A stretch of DNA of 64,000 nucleotides from Clavelina lepadiformis (lineage: Eukaryota; Chordata; Ascidiacea; Aplousobranchia; Clavelinidae). The notes beneath the pieces are model-generated. The model worked only from the letters and a program-made list of their open reading frames with translations. It was not told the DNA's origin and did not search any database. The first letter of the stretch is position 1; the number at the start of each line of letters is the position of its first letter. Below, piece by piece: positions 23,378-35,821 of the stretch. The stretch covers positions 13,809,856 through 13,873,855 of the forward strand of contig NC_135246.1 in the NCBI RefSeq assembly GCF_947623445.1, in the 5' to 3' direction. The translations under genes and the position numbers were made by a program.

Positions 23378-26300
23378 TCAATGTGGCACTTCTGGATGGC
23401 TGGTAGCTACTGTTAACCTAAAAAAGTGGCATGTTGGATGAAAATAAATCATATTGTTTCTTGATTATAAGTGTGAATGTTCATATTGAGTTCTATTTTA
23501 GAGTAGGCCACACTGTGCTAGAATCAGATATGGCATAATAAAATCATTCATTCGTTAGACCCTACGTATACAGTACACCAAAACAATAACTTTGTACCTG
23601 ATCCCTGAAATAAATTGCCTGTAATAGAACTATCTGAATCTGTGAAACTCGAAACAGACATTAATTTATTGGAAGCGTGGCCATTAGACATGGGGGACAC
23701 TTGGTTAGAGTTTTCCATCTTTTAAAATATAACAAGATTAATTAACTTACTGCTTTCAACTTCATAAAACAGTGTCATGCTTTGGAAGTGCAAATATGCT
23801 TGGGTTCTACTCACGTATTGTTGTTGCTGCTGCTGTGTCATAAAGGACTGGTTCATGATGTTTTTTCCAGTATTTTGTGGCATACCAGCGTTCTGCACAT
23901 GCAGTAACAAACTAGTAACATAATTTAACTATGGCAAGGAACATTGTGTGTTCATCAATCGGTTTATCACACCACCAAGTATGTTATACATATTACAGCA
24001 ACAAGGGCTATGACTTTACCATAAACTGAGCTTGGTGTGAATTATTCGTGGGATGTTGTTGCTGTGGATACTGGCAACGCATCATATAGGCTGTAAAGAA
24101 GACACGTATTCGTTTTTATGTTGCTCTTAAACCTATCATATTAACTGGTTGTAGGGTACTAATGTATGCTAAGCTCATTGACTTCATCACCTTGAACTTT
24201 ATCCGTAGACAGTTTTGGCATATTTTCTTGTGGCAGCACTCCAGATGCAATTGCCAGGGCTTCAGCTGGGTGATCTTTCAAATAATCTTCAACTTTAGAC
24301 ATTGGATCAGTTGTCTGTAAAAGTGGATTTAAGTAAGTTTTTTAACTGTGTACGAAATGTATAGCTTACATGTGCTTCGATGTTTAAATATTAACATACA
24401 CAAATAAAAGAATGATACCTGGTAGTCGGTAGCAATTTTATTTAAGTCAAATTGTATGCTGTTGTCCTGGCAACCAACAAATTCCACTTTGTTCCAGTCA
24501 CTATCAGGATGTTTGTTGATTGGGTAGTTCTGTACATTTGGGTTTCCACTGGTGACTGTAGGCTGTAAAAGGATGTGAAATATTTTTGAACATTCCTGTA
24601 AAACAGGAATACAGTAGGTTCTAACTAATTTGCACTTTTTCCTGACATACTTACTATAGTATTCATTGTCTTTTTGTCGGTAATCATTGATTTTATTGTC
24701 AATGACTGAATCACAGAAGGCTGTTGGTAATTTCTATTGTTACCATATTGCTGCATGGGTTCCATAAAACCGATGCTATCAACGTGTTGCTGATGTCTTA
24801 AAGCATCTGAAGCTTCTCTACTGGCTGCAGAAGCATTGGGATGCTGCTTTCCAAACTGCAGTGTTTGCACAGTTCTCTGATTTAAAGGAACACCTTGCGT
24901 CATTTGATAGTTGGGGTTGTACTCTGGAAAGACTTCCTGATTTTGGAACATGATGTTTTCAGATTTTGTTAGACCAGGATTAACCGTTGTCTGACCATGC
25001 ACTGTATTTTTCATATGCGAAGAGTTACTCATGGGCATTTGCTTTCCTACAGATGGAGAAATTTTTGGCATATGCTTTCCCATTGATGGACTGACTGTCA
25101 TGGGCTGTTGCTGTTTCCAGCTCGTTTGTCTTTGTGTCTGTTGGTTGGTTGGTTGGTTGGGAAAGGGATTACCATCTGCAGGGGGGTGATACAATCTTGG
25201 TGGTTCCTGCTTCATTTGGTTGCCTTCTCGATATCCTGTTGGGCTGTTATCCATACATGGTTGAGAAGCTTGTGCCATCGTAATGTTATTTACCTGGTAC
25301 TGTTGTCCACTGTTCATATGTGCCATATCAAGTCCTGACATGTTTTGGAAAGCGCAAGCACCGTCATTGTCTTCAAAGTTTTGCCCCAAGTTAGCAGTTT
25401 GATTTACAGCATTATCTGTTCCCAGAGGATAGAAGTGTATGTCAGATTCGTTTGTAAGTGGACCAGTATCAGAAATGATTTGATCATTTCCTAATAGTTC
25501 ATCAACAGCGGCTGCTGAAGCTGTAATACCACTGTTTGCATAAATATTAGTGGGATGGTTTGGCATACTTCCAATATAAATATCCAGTCTTTGCATGGAT
25601 TGAGCACCATACAATGTACTTCTGTCAAGTTGCTCTTGGTGTACTGCTTCATTATTTGACATCCGAATTCTCTTACTTGCAGGTTCCGACTCATTAAGGG
25701 GGTTATTTTCAGGGCCACCTTTTGTTCCAATGGGGTTTACCTCACCATACAAAACAGCTTGTCCAGTGAAATCGAAACGAAAGGCATTGGCTCGTTTTTT
25801 CATGTGCTCCTCACCTTCTTGATCTCTATTTAAACAACATTGCATTTTGCTCACAGTATGTTACGATATTTTACCATAATCTCATCGACAAGCTAAGTAC
25901 TTGTCCAATTTTTCAATTAAACCAATTTTCAAAACCTTTACTAACAGAATTGGTCTTTGTGTCGCAATGATATACTCTGGGCGTCCATTTCGAAGCACGA
26001 TTCTTGCCGAAGCAGTCACCCATACCCAGTTGTTGTTCTTGTGCAGCAGTCGGAATACAGTAAGACCACTTTCACCTTTTCGCATTACTAACAAAGCATT
26101 TTGTTCATAAAATAAATGTATATGCTAAAAATGAAGGGTAACACCCATGAAGTTTTGAATTCACAAATATTGATCTTATCAGATTTTTCCAATTTTTCAT
26201 AATTCTAAAATTAATGCATGATATTGTCTGAAAAAAAAATTGCGTTTTCTTACATTTTGTATGGGCATCAGCACAATGCATCATATCTGCAGAATGAATA

Positions 26301-29300
26301 AACTCATATCCTGATCTCTGTCTAAGCTGTTCCTCAGTGTACCCCAACACTGATCTCCCTCTGAGATTACGAAAAATAAAAACTGTCATTAAGAATTTCA
26401 ACTATGTACCAAATAGTTGCTATGAATACAACTAAAGCAGAAAGGCTCATAATAGCAACTACCTGGTTTTTGTAAAAGTGAACTTCGTGTCTACCTAAAC
26501 AATATGAAATTTTGTCTTGAATTTTTTTGCAAAAGATGTACGTACCTGGCATCAATGCCAAGTGGTGCGTAATCAAGTTTATGCTTGGTTCGGAAAATTA
26601 AATTCTTTGTCCTGATCTCCAAAATCGATGGAGATTGGAGAGGGGATGCAAGGAGAAACATTGCAGTCTCTGGAGGCAGTGGAACCTTTGCCTCGTTCTT
26701 TTTGTTTTGTCCCCGTACAATACGAAGGTGACCAGTAAAGTGAAGGGCCTACAATTGCAGTTTACAACAAATACTTTTCTGAATCAGTCCATTGAAATAT
26801 GCACCAACTGTTTTATGCATTAGCCAAGTCCTATTTTCAGTACTGTATTCATCATGTGGTTTATAACCTAAGAACAAAACTGTTCAAAACTTTATGCTCA
26901 ATTGGACTGCATTAAATGATAATTACCAAAAATCCGGAAGAGTTGTCCAATAAACATCTGAGGCGACAAATAAATGAACGATGAAGCAAGCCATCTTGAG
27001 CTAGCTCTGCCGAAATATTTAAGCACATATATAAGCGCAACTAGTTTTTAAGAAAAGCTTCCCGATTGGAAAATTCTTTTCTTAATTAATCACTTATTAA
27101 AATACTTCATAAATTCACAACCGTCAATGAAGTATGACTAAATTTAGCTCATTTAATTAACTTACGTCTGAACATGTCTTGATCCATTCCTATTTTGGCA
27201 TATTCTGGCATTGTTGGAGGGTCGCCTTCTTGTGGTGCATCAGGTGGTGTGTATTGAGGATGGATTTGCATGTTTCGCCGAAATATCTCTCGATCTTCAG
27301 CATGAATCAAGTCCAGCATTGACAAGTTCATGATATCGCACTGTTAGCAAAATGTATGTATGCAGTGTGCAGTTACGACGTTCAGATCAAATCATGCTGA
27401 CAGGCGACATCATACATTGGACGTGGACACCATCAATGGTTAACAGTCAATAACATTTCAAGGACATGAAAAATTTGAATCAAACTGTTAATTACCTGTG
27501 GAAACCCAAGATAATCCTGTATTGTTTCGGTTACGTAAAATATGTTGTAGTCTTGTGTAACTACTATGAGAAATCCATGCAGCGCCTGAGTAATTGCACA
27601 AAAAGCATTGTCATTATACAACAAAAACATGTTTATCTGGACATGTAATTAGTCGTAGACACATACGACTTTATATGGTAGACATACATACGGTAAAATA
27701 TTACTTTATAGTTTACAGTACTATGTATATGTGTATTCGTGCAGTTTAAAAAAGATTACGTCGCTAGGTACGCTACTTCGGTGCGTAACTACTATTTACT
27801 TAATAATAACGATGCCGTTTAATTCATAACATTAACAATGGCAATCAGGTTTTTTGAAATTTATAGTTGTTTTTAGCAAGATTGCTCTCGAGTCGATTAG
27901 TTGAAGTTTACCTGCAAGACCAGCTTGCTTTCACTTTCCTTGAAACATGTCAGTTCCTTGTGTTGATTCTGCATAAGTTGCATATATTCGTTTTCTATCT
28001 CATTTCCTCCTCCGGTTTCCGCTGTAAATAGTGGTATATACAACTTGTACATACTGTATAAGTCTTTCAACACATGCCAATAGTTTGTAAAGCATGAAGT
28101 TATTAACACATATTTTTATTATGGAAGTTTAAATTTACTGCACAAAAGTGCAATTATTTAAAATTGTTATGTGCAAATCAAGTTACATATACCTGTTGTG
28201 AATATGCGTTTTACCTGCATAAACAAACACTGGATGGGAATAAATTTTTTAACGGGTTACCGTGTGTGCATTGGGGTAGAACATTCGTGCGTGCGAAAGG
28301 GGCATTTGCTTTGTCAATCCATCATGATTGGAGTATAGTGGGGTTGTTTCTTTTTCAGTGAAAAACTTTTCTTTTGTGTCTACTGTTAGCACAAACGCGA
28401 TAGCTAAAAGAAAGTCAAGACTGAGAGGAAATGCGCGCCTATTTTCAGACATGGCTTTGCCAGGCTGGTTGTTAACGCACCTATCCGACTCTTTGTTTAT
28501 GTCGCGTAGCTCGGTCGTTCCCGATTCTTGTTTGTTTTGTCTTATGCTTTTTCGCTGGTGACGTTTGTGATCTGCTGTTAAACCTGCTTTAAAAAGCGGT
28601 TCTCATTTCCGGGAATGATTTAATCGACTTTTTCAGCAAAAAACGGCTTAGTTCTATCAAACTTAGTATCAACAAAGACAACAATTATTCGTTTTGCGGG
28701 TGCTTGTGTGTATCCATTGCAATTCTAAGTTACAATTTTACATCATAATTAATGTGTTTAGAAGACATACTGTTTGTGCTATCCATGCATTTATGACAGT
28801 TGCAAATACACAAAAAGCAGCAAAAATTGTGCGCTTGGGTTGAAACCGTTTGACATTGTTTTCTTACCAGACCAAAGTCATGGTACTGCAAAGCAAATTC
28901 GCCTTCGGCCTTCAGCTTTCTTACTATAGCCATCAATACAATGTATGTAACTGGAGATTTTACCATGAGTGCCATTAAGGATTGCCTTTGTTTGTTCAAG
29001 GCAATTCTGGCTTGTCAGGAAGCGATTTGTGGGGTCAGCGTAAGTTCGCTAGCGTAATGAAAGTACAACTATTCCATTAATATTCGTTTTTTGTTGCATT
29101 GCGTGTCGTTTCTTCCGCAGTTTTTTTTATGTTTAGACTCTTGCTGACGTATGGACCATTCTTACTTCAACTTCATAGTTTCCTTTTTGCAATATATTGG
29201 AACGATATAAGTCTAGACGGTATGTTATGTTTGTTGTAGTTGTCACTGTTTCCTGCGAACGCCTTTTTGACGCCTTGGGTACTTTAAAACTATGCTGGCG

Positions 29301-32300
29301 AAAATAATATCAATACCGAACAGTAGCAGAATCCATAAAAGAATAATGTTTTCTTTTATGAACCTAGCTTGGAGGTCTCAGTGAAAGGCAATTCATGTTG
29401 ATATTAGAAAATATTACATGATAAAGAAGTATGTCCATATCATACGCCTGTTTGTGTACCGAACTGTCTACTTCACCGTCGATAAAAAAACACGCAAGCT
29501 TTAAAAGAATTTCAGCCAATATAGTTAGCTTTAATAATGCTATGTTTTGTGTTTAGGTTTAAATTGAATTTCATGTAAACCTCTGCTTCTTCTGCAGCCT
29601 CATTGTTTGTGTTGAAAGTAAACATCCGGGCTGTAGATTTTTGAGGTACTCGTTGATCTGGCGTACATGTCACGTGTTAGATTATAAAGACTGTGACAAC
29701 GCCCAACAATGGCAGCTTCTCGTTGCTTGACGTTTCCTTTATTAGAGTTTAGACACATGATTTCGGACAGTGGTCGCCACGAAATTGTTGACAGGAAAAC
29801 GCCAGTTATATGCAAATATTATTCCATTTTTAGCAATTGTAAGTGGCGCAATTTTCACAAGTTTCCGCTCATGCATAATTTGTTATCACAGCTTTTCGTT
29901 ATACGTTGACGTTTGTGAGCTGTAGCTTTATCAATTGTGCTTTTTAAGTTAGGAAACTTAACTTCTTTGCTAAACAAACGGCTTGCTTTAGTAACATAAG
30001 TCCTATTCAAATAACTGTCAATCGAATAAATCGTTTGGTGTTTAACCATCTTATCAGGTTTCAAAGAACTGTAGGCGAATTGGGGCTGCACAGTTCTATT
30101 CCTTACTAATTTTTTATCTAAGGTACATATATACGGTACATAACCAAGAGTGTTGTCAGATTCGTTAATATACATACTAAAATTGTATACCGATATATAT
30201 ACAAATTTGAATATAATACTTGGGTTACTAAACTTGTTAACCGCCACTCACACGCATGATAGTTTTTATTTCTTAAATACGCCACCGCCAGGCGTAGAGT
30301 TGAAAGTTTATCCAGTTTATTGAGGACCTCATCAGGAAATGGAATAAGTTTAGCCACATTATCCAGCTCTATATTGAGACGATCTCGATGTCTTTTGCTA
30401 GGATTTGATTGGGCATTCTCTTTTTCTGCATCTTTGTTTCTGAAATATAAGATGGAATAATTTTCAGTATGGTATATCCAATTACATGCCCATGTAATAA
30501 TTGGAGTTACATTTTCTTTTTCAATTTCATGCACTTAATACGAACTTATCATTGTTTGAGTAACTAGGCTTAACAAAGCAAAAAACAGAAATTGCACCTC
30601 CAAGATACAAATTTTTAAATTAGAGTACTGTACAGGAATATGATTAATTTTTTTCCTTGACGGAATGCTTTGGTTTTTTTTTTTAGGTAGAGACATGACA
30701 ACATTTAGAATGAAAGTTTGAGAACCTGCTACTCTAATATTGCACGTCCTGTTACTTTAATTCTATGTCATTGCATTGTGGATTGAAGCGAATATTGGTG
30801 TATTCAACTTTCGTAAATATGCTTATTAATTTGTCTACTTACAACCCAATGCATTAACTTTAAAAATCGGTTGCACTGATCCCCACTTACAGCACGTTAA
30901 AGAAAGGTAAATGATTTTGCATAAGTTTTTTTCAAAAAATAAAAGCGCCATCCTTATATGATAACAAAGACATGAATGAATATACTTTCCTATTAAGTTC
31001 AACTTTTGATGTGACTTATGGCAGATAAATTTTGTAATAGTTCAACATCATCATTTGCACTAACACAAGATGCCAGCTATTACTGTACAATGTACATAAT
31101 TGGAAAATATAATGATACTAATTTATCTTTTTATGTATATTTACATAAAAGTGTGTCTGATATCTGTAGAGGCCAAATTTGGCATATTGTAGGTGATAAA
31201 CGACGTGCAGTCACAAATACTGCAGCACACATGCAAATTGTATTGATTAGTTCCATAAATTGCTGCTTCCTGTGCATGCAAGTCACATATTCTGTCTTAC
31301 TGCTAAATTGTATATTTTTTGGCTTGTGCTTTTCATTATTTTGTTATAAAAAGCAGGTTGGAAACAAAAATATTATTTCCTGCCGCTGGTAACAAACCCT
31401 GCAGCTCTACTTGTGACCCTCCATTATAGAATAACCTTATGTTGTGATTCTACTACTATTTGAACGGGAATGATAACTTCATTTTTAAGCAATATTGGTG
31501 GTGATACATCTTATAATGTAATTTACATACTGGAGACCACTGTATTTCCTATTTTCCACTTTGAAGATTAGAAAGGTTCTGCCTTCATATTGTGCTGTCA
31601 AGGCAGGCGGCATATTAAATCTGTTGTACACACTCCAGCGTTCATGTCGAAATGGTGATGTGCGCTTTAATTTAATTTGTTAAAATTAAATAAATGGAGA
31701 AAGCCTGGCGTGGAACATTCCTGTATTGATTTGTCTGATGCAATCTTGATGTCGCTTACGATACCATGGTTATCTTGTTGACATTGACATCGGGTTCACT
31801 GCATTATCTATCTCTGCTTTTGACCTTTATTGAAGCAATAAACTCACATCACGGCAAGATTTTTGGTCAGTGATAAGTTGATAACCCAACTGTACTTTAT
31901 CTTAAGTTGATGTTTATGCATTGCATAATGCATATGTCATGCACTAGTTCAATTGAGTGAACAGACTAGGCATACTTCATTCTTTGATGCAAAAAAAAAC
32001 AGGTTGGCAACACCGACGAATGCTTAATGTCATGAACTTTGCGATAATTTTCTCTATAAAAAGTACTGACATGAAGAAAGTGACACCAAGTTATGGAACA
32101 TATTCGTGGCAGACACGCCACCGGGCAAAATAGCAATTAAATCAAGTAAATGTCCTGAATTCGTTAGGCAAGTTAATATAACCCGATATTGGCATGGTAC
32201 AGGTCTTGTTCTATTCGTCATCCTTGCTTACAGACGAAAGCTCTAGTAGTCTAGTCTATTCATAATTCGATGTTTTGGCTGGCGACCCCCTTAGGTTTCT

Positions 32301-35300
32301 TCGTAATTATCGTTGATTATGCATTCCATAAACATGGCCCATGGTTAACTGCATTAGCTGCTCTACTGTTAATTAAGTACAAGTTAATTGTTTCCATACA
32401 GTTTTGGTGTATTGGCAGTGAGCAACTGTCCGCATGCCTATGTTCAAAAATCGATGACTCATTGTGGCAGGTAAAAGGATTTTAGGCCTTGTTGTTCTCG
32501 TCACGCTTGGTCAGATTTAGCCTGCTGAAAAGTACGGAAGTACGTATCGGAACACAAATAAAGTGGTAAAAGCGCGACTTGTTCGAAATCCACTAGTTTC
32601 TACTGACGCCTTTCTGTATCTGTTATTTTATCAGGCGTTCTTTTATGAACATATTCCAATATCAACGAGCCGAAATTTTGCACAAAATGTATAACAGCTT
32701 TGTTTAGTAGAACAATGTATTGAAGAATAGATGAGCTAATGGTGAAGTGTCAAACGGGTTTTAATAAGTGCATGAAAAAACATGGAAAATGTTGTGATCG
32801 TAAACGAGACAGACAACTTCCAACAACGGGCATTGTAGGCTATCTGCTTTTCTTCTGTAGCTTAAATTTACCCCACGCTGCTCTCACCAACTAATCCAAA
32901 CAAATAAAGTTTGACTTATTGTTACTGGCGAAGATATATGCGATCATGGCTCATGCAAGTGCGTCCGTTCCGAGAATTACATCACAAGGTCAGCAAGACA
33001 CTTATATGGTTTGACTCAGTTAAACTTTAACAAGGAAATTGTGGTACTAACCGTATATTTTATGCATGTTCGGTTTGAAGACGGTCTTATCGATAAAGAT
33101 TATGTGCGTGGTATGTGTTTACTGAACGTATTGAAAGCAGTTAAAAATTCAAAAGAAATCCCGGTTTCTTCTGGTCGACAACGATTTAAATGACTTCCTT
33201 TCAGTGGTGAAACAAATGGTTGCATTTCGTTTTCTTTCCCATGTCACGGCTCTGTTAGTGACGTCACCAGTATTGAAACACACTCGTGGTCGTATTTTTG
33301 AAGTCGAGTTCATAACGAGGAAGCCACAATCGCAGTGACATTTAAATATTGTGTTACGTGTAGTTGCAAACAGAGTGCTTGGCAAATTTAAATGGGTGCT
33401 ACGTACCTTGTACACGTCGCTCTATCAACTTTCAATAAATTGCAACACCAAACCATTTAACAAATTAAACCCTGTCTTTGTTTGCGCCCATTCTATGTAT
33501 TAGTTAGTTTACTCACTTTCAAGTAGTTATCTATATCATTACATCGCTTCAAATTGTTGGTATTGTATGCAGATATACTGACTTGTTGTTCACTACGTTG
33601 TTAGAGGTGGCCACGAAAAAATTTTTGACGCTACGCTAAGGCAAATGAAGCACTTGCCCCCGTAAATTATACGGAAATCTGGCACAAAACATTTTGGTGC
33701 TGAGCTACATTTATCAACGTACTTGGAAGCTTTTATCTTTTTCTTAGGAAGTTCACAATAAGAAACATATATGTCTTATATGCACAGAGTACTGTAATTT
33801 AGCAATTATGCAACTCAGGTGTAAGGTCTACTGTACAGCCTTTTAAAAGTTGCCTACGTGACTGATGCAACTCTGTTTCATTTACATTAGCCATGGATCA
33901 ATTGCAAAATCATGTCAGTATCACAAACCAACTTAGTCATAAAGTTACTGGTCCTATGCTTCATGTCATCCGCTTTAATGATATGAAGCATAAGGAGATT
34001 TAAACATGACATTGATGTGAACAAGTTAAATTCAGAACGCAATAAAAGCCAGGGAACATTCAAAATTTGTTTGCTGACAGTGGTCAGTTACACCTGTGGA
34101 TATTCTGCTTCGAGGCGGTCCTAGCATTAGAAACGGTAGATTGTATATATCGTATTGTAACAACGATTCATTGTGTGTTAATGACGCTCACCGACGACTA
34201 ATCGTTCTTCTGTTGGATAAGTTCCTCTTTTTCTGCAGTAGAAAAGCGCTTATATACAGATTTGTTGTTGATAAGTAATTCGCTATTGAATGTTCAAAGC
34301 TTAATTTCTATTTGGGAATCCTTGCAGCAACTTCCCCGGCAAAACTCCATGTTTCATTTCAAACCCCAATGATTTTTTTCTGAAATGGAATTCTACCCTG
34401 ATTTCTTTTCATTATTTTAAAATTGTGGGAATAGCAACCAAATGAATGAAGTTTAGGTGAACTCTTGAGGTGACCAACCATATACCGTATATATATATGC
34501 TGCATAAGCAGCATACATATATAATAATGAATATTACACCGGGTTTTTGTATATATACATGTATACTTATATGTATGTGCATACATACATACATGCTATA
34601 CACACCTGCTCATTTCATGAATAACAAAGTTACTTAGCCTATAGTAGATAAAACGAAGGATTCATCTTACATTTATCAACCCCAAGGATTTTGCAAGTAA
34701 TTAATGAGGTAGATCGGAAAGACATGTTTTATATATACTTTGCAAACACTACTCACTACCGCGTGTTTCGCCAAGCTATGCTATTAATAGTTTTCCGTTT
34801 ATTCCTTTCATTGTAAAAAAAACATAATGAAGCTATTACAATGTCGCGCCAAGCTATTTATGCGCGTTGATTATATACTACTCGAAGCTTCATGAAAACA
34901 AATTAATCGTCAGTCAAATGACTAGCAAAGTGATTGACAAATACACATACATTCTTCACAAACAGACAAGTGATAAGTGCAGGAAATATAGACAATCGAC
35001 GATGGGAAAGCATATGATGCGGTGGTTTTGCGAATTCAGCCTTGCTGTAAAAACTCTGTACAGGCTCATCTTGTATATCCTTCTACCACTAGAACATCGC
35101 GTGACAAACTCCTTGTAAGCGGACGATATTTGTTTTTCGCTTTTGTTGATGTTTCACCTCGCCAGCACTTCTGGTCGCTTCGAAATCGCTTTTCCCCTTT
35201 TTGTTTGTTTAATCTCTATCTTATATGGTTGTCAGCAACTAATATGCAAAGGATCTCAAACTTAAGTGCGTATGTGATGGGTTTTTATGTATTTTAGCTA

Positions 35301-35821
35301 TTACTGTTCTGGAACGAATAACATTCATTTACAAAATAAAAACTAATCAAATTGTTTCCACAGATACGACAAGGAATTAAAATCCCTTCCTTGTTTTGCG
35401 TAAGGCTACCACTATTTCACCAGAAAAATCAAGCGTTTGAAGCTATTTTTTGCAGTTTCTTGTTAACCTAGCTTAAATGTTATAACATAGTAATCCAAAT
35501 CTACCTTATTATCTAAATCTAACCCCAAAGAAACCTTAAATAGCTAAAATCAACTTTTTACATACCCATTCTCCTAACCGTCTATCTTTAACAACAGGCT
35601 GCGTAACCTACGTACGTTGAAATTGTCACTTTTTTTCGCTTAATTTCATGTATGGCGTCGTGAGTGAATACTCATCCACAAACAAAGTGGTTGATTGATA
35701 ACAGATAAACATTTAGCCTTATTTAAGTAGAGTGAGTAACTTACTTTTTTGCTTGAGGTCGTCTTCGCTTTCTGTTCGCATATTGGGCGCCCGCTCCTCC
35801 GACTTGCATTGTTGCGGACAT
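23378..35821 (-). CDS. AHR: Aryl hydrocarbon receptor (bHLH-PAS ligand-activated transcription factor)
   Basis: Sixteen coding exons join in phase: 35821-35745, 30439-30252, 28021-27912, 27585-27496, 27340-27162, 26957-26927, 26748-26546, 26360-26254, 26087-25946, 25825-24655, 24562-24419, 24314-24191, 24090-24020, 23892-23815, 23718-23598 and 23409-23378 (TGA). They give 955 residues. Exon 1 encodes the YANRKRRRP basic nuclear-localisation element. Exon 2 holds the AHR-type bHLH ([33 protein letters not shown]; residues about 37-85). PAS-A spans about 120-225 ([40 protein letters not shown]). PAS-B spans about 275-380 ([52 protein letters not shown]). The large exon 10 starts the low-complexity Gln/Asn/Pro transactivation region, with a QQQQQQ run near residue 900. 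In vertebrates AHR dimerises with ARNT, binds GCGTG sites and induces CYP1 genes. Intron 1 is 5.3 kb. The last two exons are the least certain. Confidence 0.93.
30440..35744 (-). other. AHR intron 1 (5.3 kb)
   Basis: This is the long first intron between the NLS exon and the bHLH exon, with a perfect gtaagt donor at 35744 and a ttatatttcag acceptor. It contains one perfect CRE palindrome TGACGTCA at 33259-33266, the dispersed repeat does not fall in most of it but copy 2 overlaps its distal end, and TA-rich simple sequence lies around 34485-34600. Open frames inside (for example 31018-31392) show no family features. Confidence 0.6.
35463..35610 (-). repeat. Dispersed repeat, copy 2 (inverted relative to 5651-5797)
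   Basis: The reverse complement of this stretch matches 5651-5797 over nearly its whole length with scattered mismatches and small indels. It sits in AHR intron 1, about 130 bp inside the first donor site. Confidence 0.6.

Noticed and set aside
27166..27340. AHR exon ending at the perfect GTAAGT donor (27165)
   Set aside because: It leaves the next exon out of the PAS-A frame; the GTTAAT donor restores [13 protein letters not shown].
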